From positions 1 to 54,401 of the forward strand of contig JAGGYF010000002.1 of assembly GCA_021162685.1 (NCBI GenBank): a stretch of DNA of 54,401 nucleotides, written 5' to 3'. The translations under genes were made by a program, and so were the position numbers. Source of the stretch: Candidatus Iainarchaeum sp. Its GTDB lineage: Archaea; B1Sed10-29; WALL01. Position 1 is the stretch's first letter; every line of letters starts with the position of its first letter. The notes under the pieces are model-generated. The model was not told the origin of the DNA and searched no databases. It saw nothing but the letters and a program-made list of their open reading frames with translations. This document shows, piece by piece, positions 49,601 to 54,401 of this stretch.

Positions 49601-51259
49601 CTTTATCTCAGTATCAATCCCTCCTACAATTCTCTCTTGTGTGGGTATGTAATCATCATGCACAAGTTGTAATGTGTATTCAGCATCCTTTTGTAATACA
49701 AGTGTTACTTTTCCAGCAGATGTTGTTCCAGAATCCACAACTATGCCGTCTTCTATGGCAATTACTCTCACTCTGCTAATACCTATATTCGTAGAATTAT
49801 CCTTCACAACGATTGTGGTTGGGAAGCCTTCCTGCATGACCAGGTTTATGTCCTGTTGTGATAGTTGTGTCCTAAGTGGGCCAGTGGCATCTCTAAATCT
49901 TCCCAATGGGTCTTCTGCTCTTATATAATACCTCTGCCCCTCTGGAATATCTAGATACGCCTTTCCGTCTTCATCTGTTGTTGCCGGTTCAATCCCTTCT
50001 ATAGCTTTTCCCTGGGAGTCTACAACAGTTACAAGTATGCCCTCTAATGGATTCCCTTGACCGTCCTTTATTGTGACATATGTTGTATACGTCTTTGTTT
50101 CAATGGGTGGCTGAGGAGGGCAATTTGGCACATCTTGGGGACATGTATCGCACGTTTCTCCTATCTCCTGTATGTTATTTCCACAAACTGGTTGCTGCGA
50201 ACACTTAACATCCTGTGGGCAATTATCGCATGTCTCTCCTAGTTCAGCAATGCCATTCCCACAAACACCTGTTGTATTGCAACTGCTTCCAACATCCTCT
50301 GGGCAATTATCACAGTTCTCTCCAGGTTCAACTTCACCATTCCCACAAACAGCATTTTCTGGCAATCTCATATCCCTGCCGCAGACATCTGCATCCTTGC
50401 TATCTGGTACACCGTCTCCATCTATATCATCATCTTCAATATCTGGTATACCGTCATTATCATTGTCCATATCTTCTGAGTCCGGTACGCCGTCATTATC
50501 ACAGTCCATCATCCCTATATCTGATGTTTTCCTTGCAGGCAATGTTATTTGTCCTGTTCTATCAAGTTCCTCTTTAAGCTCTGAAACAGTCTCTGTTTTC
50601 CCATATCCTACGCATTGTATATCAATATCATAATCATCCAATAAGCAGGTATTCTCATCCAAAAATAATGTGTTCCCATCTATGCCCCATGTTATATCTA
50701 CTGCTTTTCCATCCTTATCAAATGCTCTTATCACACATCCCTCAAGTGTTCCATAGTCCTCTGCAACAAGTATCGCAGTGTAATACTCCTGCGCTATTGT
50801 GCTACATGCTTTTACTCCTAGTAAGCCTTCACATTCCATCTCTACTTCTACTTCTGTTCCTGCATCAATTGTTTTTCTCAATGTTTTGCATCCAGCATAC
50901 TTCACGACAAGGTCAATGCTTCCGAACCCCTCAAATGTTACTTTGCCTTCTTCATCTGTTTTTAATTCAAGTTCACTTCCATCTGGTAGTTTGGCAATAA
51001 CATCAGCATCAACGAGTGTGGTGTTCCCAAATTTCACAAGAACTACTGTTTCTGCGGGCTGCGGCTTTGCTCCTGTAATAGACATAGCAATGACCAAAAG
51101 CAATATGATAAAAATACCAACAACGAGTGGGAAGCTTGGCAACCCCAACCCTTCTATAGCATCTACTACCTTGTAAACAGGAATGCCCTTTGCATCAAGA
51201 GCATCAAGCACTCCGTAATACTTATCTTCTATTGCTTTATATGTTCCTTTTAGGTTCAT
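43631..51259 (-). CDS. Giant envelope protein (2542 aa)
   Basis: Paralogue of the 3631-aa protein with the same opening: VLDALDAKGIPVYKVVD (about 17-33), one transmembrane helix (44-62), and a beta domain with YAGCKTL. Next come a DxDxDGxxD thrombospondin-type-3-like acidic tract (about 248-300), Cys repeats CGNGxxExGExCDxCPxDV (about 300-385), and carboxypeptidase-regulatory/Ig-like repeats to about 1150. The CDAEQ module is near 1490 and the WC...MNYD module follows (about 1590-1750). Ig-like domains with bacterial-surface-type DTTPP linkers follow, and the C-terminus is Cys-rich. ATG 51259 fits the GGTGA site better than the in-frame GTG at 51268, which overlaps the previous stop. Cotranscribed with the 51265 gene. 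Confidence 0.87.
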   Translation of the reverse strand: MNLKGTYKAIEDKYYGVLDALDAKGIPVYKVVDAIEGLGLPSFPLVVGIFIILLLVIAMSITGAKPQPAETVVLVKFGNTTLVDADVIAKLPDGSELELKTDEEGKVTFEGFGSIDLVVKYAGCKTLRKTIDAGTEVEVEMECEGLLGVKACSTIAQEYYTAILVAEDYGTLEGCVIRAFDKDGKAVDITWGIDGNTLFLDENTCLLDDYDIDIQCVGYGKTETVSELKEELDRTGQITLPARKTSDIGMMDCDNDGVPDSEDMDNDNDGIPDIEDDDIDGDGVPDSKDADVCGRDMRLPENAVCGNGEVEPGENCDNCPEDVGSSCNTTGVCGNGIAELGETCDNCPQDVKCSQQPVCGNNIQEIGETCDTCPQDVPNCPPQPPIETKTYTTYVTIKDGQGNPLEGILVTVVDSQGKAIEGIEPATTDEDGKAYLDIPEGQRYYIRAEDPLGRFRDATGPLRTQLSQQDINLVMQEGFPTTIVVKDNSTNIGISRVRVIAIEDGIVVDSGTTSAGKVTLVLQKDAEYTLQLVHDDYIPTQERIVGGIDTEIKMQKIDESNSATVEVKAVNAKGIEEGMQGVRVQLMTLDDIVYRECVTPATGLCQFKKVLAGTYYFRALAPGKADYDEFETFDVEPGTPVRQVLKIVPLEVTIEVLTKVEGIPKKDVRVWLYETTYGDIEEIDNQRSGDNRKVVFNAYRGQKVFLKAKYTDEEGKTYGPTYTNVFDVTNNIETEINLREVKHEIGFTVPQNPKLEFVKEKMYETKLDIGLPYADPKKREPYKTITVELWVGDPGTKENPLRTPVVIGGIDPYIFSLQPKPIVKPYAFDSYSYDSYPTRGSIDTTSKYVKFVISDYDAGSYTITIPMFARKLAKGNTTVHYRAVWEEEDGTQIDSGWKETTIDIVDGDADWNIIETQDFNAYKAYFSEDPNAESGTNEVTLTQGSAIFLHIKAIASHESQNYAFAIDSFPPVTGQKYVVPMYYSGWIERINGNRTNIYETEYTNELPVSIRPGTEAPELYKVDTDDIVHLVITLKAREPTSLAEISIFNDLKNTLKFHIEEAPIEEQTSIPNVVARVKPMVYLCHYAPYTEGCSWAVFNESEMLPVMSLTKGARDMKIEITLKNKGEIDQEASLFVQAPGIEELEYPSEVTIGAGKKKVIEITGKGKDLHTSSVVIYLWKKGLPMQQPFKTINVGAADFVFRITPIDDEGNALSEQTLNTEVKDVRIDILEKTLSSSVGVPITSRIETDGIKNVVVLEAPGQTIYAPLYEGVEGTYFTTEAQSQPLVLDWGYLKVRAQSKSIGTLERSYEIHGTHFEPLPYSMKFVLDDKRQNITFDYATVTNNWEEELSLELETGTWEYYEEFGLSRKVVVYDANGFEITSKEKDKDGKISVKIPPRGKAILSITAIPPGVECNLYESKNRLVVTTDTRESHIERSAEYEMIFNCSFALGPEPEKPDLGTAFNVFREDKRDYKTTMDSCAVSDDTVYLCDAEQLSEAIGLAVSDLQQSHRIEDVRYYAFGNDIVTAKVLGEGSEESISVVSTEEEAGQNNVVLTKDITCGLVKLKLEKRQNDVIVLEPEIDRNVPWCNPQYGPYILGLMNYDDDLKGEPSTMDIVKYFSFSSSLTNEPLSSLKTEVSGFMPWDNFVGGAKDSDISDNQYAPFVIDYREYTIEDMKEETDQKLRWVRDKAVSNQLPNVAGYYRYNADYGLLQIGIVYSNADNLDFQRRCFITNLVAFWTGKENNIEIKGNGEQVFDLGECIEAEGWEIPTIESFVIDAIYDRDGNLLESPIYDANVTGNRNVQLRITTSDDAIACKVWNAEDEGSYWSFERVNEYNKETSDWEGNTLRIANWTLGGSDDGVYKIKATCKNIGGIWSPRAEKSIKLDATPPTVLSIVYPGATNETTVTISFNATDRFGVESCTAYRVCPTDLNEYTCTQTNNYTMPDGTIRYEFKCSGINLMPNKQVYNNYDCDIDGANMIKVNCTDTNGNTGTSDKIAVVRLEEGQPMIEWNYILGEFKGIRTGDILGDGSVCAPFNPEETHHVVEETGGMMCTDTSGPFYVNSPDVVIPIYVTSPNKISGCTIQAVNTQNTDANGKVSTEPLDCMPIEGNPYAQEYECHTMVSANEFLVAEGLNYLQISCSAIDENGNIQTTPRIIYIVVDTTPPVLELAFQQEGKSMDYSQGYGDAGCYAWDHADDSGRYIAYKGGLNKIEQDYVEDSDNTFSIQTIWGIDVYAGILDNLGTSHTFLPPMQFDDKEECSETMIVGVKVDGPRWVSGGSAVIVNGERKKIHDLDEQPIFSGNDKGWKRIIEITADDDQEHTYTITAEDKVGNTATMTLTIDKKKMYVCGAPKYNQNKWRDCSASKETTDICVSSILKDCCPLNDQQHCGIEGFMSSGDDCRWYTITKAWGGENGGSSTESGCYSRHNITVVNEGTCNQWRSIEFGEALTVKYMKVCLRKGGEELLEEEDKFYIKITPSTDELYTIWDSVSNWKSQETKCKEKSGNWNIKKILCQESSTTQGEWVGPKADYLDKMEVEMTLE
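50110..50515 (-). repeat. Cys repeats and Ca-binding-type acidic repeats in the 2542-aa protein
   Basis: Three CGNGxxExGExCDxCPxD units and a tract of DNDGVPDSEDMDND-type repeats encode, respectively, disulfide-rich and thrombospondin-type-3-like calcium-binding segments. The Cys units match those in the 3631-aa protein. Confidence 0.8.
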
Positions 51260-51264
51260 GGATT

Positions 51265-54200
51265 TCACCTTTGTAATTCAATCTTTGTTATAACTACTTG
51301 GCAAGCAAAATCATCACATGCTGCAAAACAAGGTTCTAATACGCTACCTCCTGGTAGATAGTCAGATAGCCTAGATTCAGCAGCCTTCGCCCTGATGATG
51401 TACAACCCACCGCCTTTTAGTTCTGAGTGACATACCTCAAGTTCAAAAGGATCTGGAATAGCAAGTTCTGCAATACTCGTTACAGTCCCAGCAATAGGTA
51501 CTGCCTCTAATGCTCCAGTAGCAAGGTTTGCAAAGAATCTAGGATCTGATTGTCTGCACTGCGAGGCGTCTTGGACTCTCCATCCTACTCTCAACGCTTG
51601 AGGTGCAATCTTGACCAAACAAAATTTTAAGAAGAATTTCAAGTTTTCCAAGTTTCTTAAATTCCTGAGATTTTTAACAAAGGTTTTTCCCATCGTCTTC
51701 AAAAATTGCGACATCCTTGCCCCTTTACCAGCAGCCTGCGCACTCTTGAATGCGGTTTGCACTGTGCCGATTGTGAGCACATCCAATACGCCAGAACACA
51801 CTGCCTGACTTGCACATTCTGGGTTCCTAACAATCTTGTTCTCGTTTCTGTCCTGCCACTCCTGGTATTTTGAAATAATCCTATCCCAATTTACATCTCC
51901 AGTACCATCATAGTAGACAATTATGGTCACGCCATCTTCATCTAATTGATTATTACCTGCTTCATCCCTTACCTCCACAGAGCCGGGGATACCTTCATCA
52001 GCAAATCCTAGTTCTTCTATTTGCTCTTGGGAGTATCTATGTCTTACAATATTACATGCTCTTATGATCTCATCGGCAATGTTATCTGTGGTGAATTGGG
52101 GCATGTATCCATTAAGGGATTGATGTGCATTATCCTGCGTAAGATTTACATTGTTTACATCGTCTTTGCACTCTATCTCTATTTGCTTGTCTTTGGTCCA
52201 ATCAATTATTGCTATAGGTAGTGTTGGTTTTTCCATACCCTCAATTAACGTAGGAACACATGTTACATCTGCATATCTTGGGTTTTCACTACCAGTTGTC
52301 GTATCCAGCTTGCTTTGTACAGTACAGTCATATTCTGCGTCTGTAAAGTCTTGAAGTGCTATTCTTACCTTACAATTCTTTGTGCCTATCGGCGTGTACA
52401 GATCCTTTAGTGTAAAGAACATATTTGGGTCTTCCCTTCTTCTATTCTCATATTTAATAAATTCAAGGTATTTTTCCATGTTAAAGTTTTCTATGATGGG
52501 TCCTTCCTCATCCCATGTTGCTCTGAAACTCCTTGTGGCAGGCTGGCCTTGCTTGTCCTGGCATGTCACAGTTATGTTATTTACTGCATTCACTTGCAGA
52601 GGTAGTGGGCATGTGTATTCTATTTTTGTTGGGTCGCCTGTTGACAGCTCTCTTGGTGTGCATTCCCATTTTGGTGGTATTTTTGGGTTCGTTACATCAC
52701 TTCCATTCAGATTATTCCAGTGTTCATCATCATCCAAAAGTTCTCCAGTGTAATCCTTGTGCTTCCACCACTGAACAGATGCAGTGCAGGATTGCATGCC
52801 GTCCTCATCGCTTGCTACAAATATTAGGTTGAATAGTGATGTGTCTTCATCCAATTTCTTAACAGCACTGAATACAAAGTCCTTTCCGTTCTCGCTGAAT
52901 CTTACTGGATTTGCTTTCCCTTCCTCATCCCCTACTGTGTATAACTCACTCTGGTCTCCACACTTGGGGTCAAACCAGAACCTTGTTTGTTCTGCATCTG
53001 TTGTTGGGAATCCATTTGTGCTGAATATAAAGCTGTTCGGCAGTTCAAAATCCGGAAGTTCAGCACTCCATCTGTACACCTTTGTTGTGCCCATTGGTTT
53101 CTCAGTTCCAAACTCGTCCCTGCATTTAAGTTCAAGCTCAATATACTTGTTTGTTTCGCTGATATACGGACTGATGCAGGATATGTCTGCATTCCAGAAG
53201 TATAGGCCTCTTCCTTTGTCAGTTATGTAGCAGCACCCAGCATAGTTTTCATAGTTTTCTGTTGGTTCTGTATCTCCACATTCTGGTGCAGGTGGCAATG
53301 TTCCAGTCATTTGTTTTGGATAAAGCCAGCATTCGGAGAGCTTTGCATATCTTGACCTTGCTTTTATGAAGCCAGATTTTGGTATCCTCACATACGGCTC
53401 TCTTGTGTCTACAATATCAGGTAATGTCCTACCTATAAGTTCAATCCCGCTTGTATCCAATGTTATGGTATCCCTTGTTTTGTGTGATGGGATGCCTTCT
53501 TCAGATATACAGTACGCACCAACGAACTTCAGTCCAGAGCCCTCTGTTAGTGTGAATTCCTGGCCAAATATACCATATGCGTCTTCCTGGCTGGAATACT
53601 CCACAGGATACTTCTTCTGGCCTGTTTCCTCTCCATCTGGCTCTATGTTATATACTATACAGTATGATGCATTATTCTCAACCTTGATATTTACGTTTAC
53701 ATTCTGTGTTCCTGTTATGTCATAACTTAATACTTCCTGAGATTCATCTGTTTCACTCTGTTTGAATGAATACACGTAAAATTCAGATATCTCAGGCCCT
53801 TGTAGATTCACAACTTCGTCTGCATCAGCATCATCTATTGGTGAATAAATCATCTGATAATTCGGTGTGGATACGACCCATCCTTTGAGTGTGCCAGTTG
53901 TTACGAATTGCACAACTCTGGTGACAAATAGCGACCTGTACTGTTTCAGTTGTTCAACAGGAACATCATTCCTGTTGTAAACCAAGCCAAGGTAAACATC
54001 ATTCTTGTCGTCAATGGTGAAATATCCAATTACTGGCCTCCCAGCATTTTTGAACGAATTCATCGCAAATATGGGGCAGTATTCTCCTTCCCTCATCTCA
54101 CAGTCCCTATATTTTATGAACGCTTGGGCTTCTGTACCTGCTCTTGCGTTTACAATAGATCCTGCTGATAACCCTTTTGATTCATAACCAAACAATAAGC

Positions 54201-54401
54201 TTTCGTCCAGTACATTTCTCTGCGCGCTTAGTTGTATTGCCTCAACAAATGCCTGCGGATTGTAGCCTGATGTAAGATCAAAACTATAATACCTTCCGAA
54301 ATCAGGCCTCAATCCTTTGTCATAATTCAGCAATCCAATGAAATACGCAAACGAATCCTTGGAGCACCATGTCACCTTGTCCTGCAACACATTCTCTAAT
54401 G
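51265..54401 (-). CDS. Giant envelope protein, third member (N-terminus beyond window)
   Basis: The frame is open to the right edge; only the C-terminal part of about 1045 residues is visible. It begins inside the WC module (VTWCSKDSFAYFIGLLNYDK), aligned with the other two giants and preceded by LENVLQD, matching the EPEIDRNVPWC position. Ig-like, Cys-containing domains follow, then a helical, basic region (KGARMSQFLKTMGKTFVKNL) unlike the other two, a hydrophobic stretch (ATGALEAVPIAGTVTSIAEL) and a Cys-rich beta end (PCFAACDDFACQVVITKIEL). Its stop overlaps the 43631 reading frame by 4 nt (GTGA). Whether it has the DALDxKGIP anchor cannot be seen here. Confidence 0.85.
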   Translation of the reverse strand, partial: LENVLQDKVTWCSKDSFAYFIGLLNYDKGLRPDFGRYYSFDLTSGYNPQAFVEAIQLSAQRNVLDESLLFGYESKGLSAGSIVNARAGTEAQAFIKYRDCEMREGEYCPIFAMNSFKNAGRPVIGYFTIDDKNDVYLGLVYNRNDVPVEQLKQYRSLFVTRVVQFVTTGTLKGWVVSTPNYQMIYSPIDDADADEVVNLQGPEISEFYVYSFKQSETDESQEVLSYDITGTQNVNVNIKVENNASYCIVYNIEPDGEETGQKKYPVEYSSQEDAYGIFGQEFTLTEGSGLKFVGAYCISEEGIPSHKTRDTITLDTSGIELIGRTLPDIVDTREPYVRIPKSGFIKARSRYAKLSECWLYPKQMTGTLPPAPECGDTEPTENYENYAGCCYITDKGRGLYFWNADISCISPYISETNKYIELELKCRDEFGTEKPMGTTKVYRWSAELPDFELPNSFIFSTNGFPTTDAEQTRFWFDPKCGDQSELYTVGDEEGKANPVRFSENGKDFVFSAVKKLDEDTSLFNLIFVASDEDGMQSCTASVQWWKHKDYTGELLDDDEHWNNLNGSDVTNPKIPPKWECTPRELSTGDPTKIEYTCPLPLQVNAVNNITVTCQDKQGQPATRSFRATWDEEGPIIENFNMEKYLEFIKYENRRREDPNMFFTLKDLYTPIGTKNCKVRIALQDFTDAEYDCTVQSKLDTTTGSENPRYADVTCVPTLIEGMEKPTLPIAIIDWTKDKQIEIECKDDVNNVNLTQDNAHQSLNGYMPQFTTDNIADEIIRACNIVRHRYSQEQIEELGFADEGIPGSVEVRDEAGNNQLDEDGVTIIVYYDGTGDVNWDRIISKYQEWQDRNENKIVRNPECASQAVCSGVLDVLTIGTVQTAFKSAQAAGKGARMSQFLKTMGKTFVKNLRNLRNLENLKFFLKFCLVKIAPQALRVGWRVQDASQCRQSDPRFFANLATGALEAVPIAGTVTSIAELAIPDPFELEVCHSELKGGGLYIIRAKAAESRLSDYLPGGSVLEPCFAACDDFACQVVITKIELQR

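Noticed and set aside
1-54401. rRNA, RNase P RNA or SRP RNA gene
   Set aside because: No recognisable conserved rRNA or structural RNA sequence was seen by eye; non-coding gaps are too short for most.

Overview
The window is archaeal. PolB carries an intein, methionine aminopeptidase is of type II, aspartate carbamoyltransferase is a pyrB-pyrI pair, one tRNA has an intron in its anticodon loop, and A/T-rich TATA boxes lie about 25 nt upstream of many start codons, which predicts leaderless mRNAs. The many small lineage-specific membrane proteins and huge envelope proteins would suit a DPANN-type or other poorly characterised archaeon, but no rRNA or ribosomal protein is present to place it, so that assignment is only a guess.

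Layout. 1-9.7 kb: a partial AAA ATPase, three tRNAs (Glu with intron, Val, Gln), a cell-surface protein with an FN3 domain and a MopE-like metal-binding motif, small hypotheticals, an MFS exporter, a glycosyltransferase/thioredoxin-like pair and a DUF4013 membrane protein. 9.8-14.6 kb: pyrBI, tRNA-Arg, an RHH/RelE toxin-antitoxin pair with a palindromic operator, and a map/membrane-protein operon. 14.6-18.2 kb: family B DNA polymerase with a 412-residue intein splitting motif C. 18.2-25.2 kb: coiled-coil proteins, a HerA-like ATPase homologue whose Walker A loop looks lost, and a nine-gene operon of small membrane proteins that contains two sets of paralogues. 25.2-32.0 kb: an accessory island bounded by a decayed copy of the 3' end of the gene at its other edge. 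It holds a frameshifted ATPase, a pRiA4b ORF-3-like gene, two HEPN/nucleotidyltransferase pairs, an AlkA-like glycosylase and an AbiE-like pair. 32.0-54.4 kb: one minus-strand operon of three giant envelope proteins (3631 aa, about 2542 aa, and more than 1041 aa running off the window), a 66-aa Cys-containing membrane peptide and a 134-aa mini version of the giant-protein N-terminus.

The most novel content is the giant-protein operon. Its members share a previously unnamed (to me) N-terminal cytoplasmic DALDxKGIP segment plus one transmembrane anchor, and two recurring modules (CDAEQ and WC...NYD). The second striking unit is the nine-gene membrane-protein operon beside the P-loop-less HerA-like protein. 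Both look like parts of cell-envelope machines. That is inference from topology, gene order and internal homology, not from any database search.
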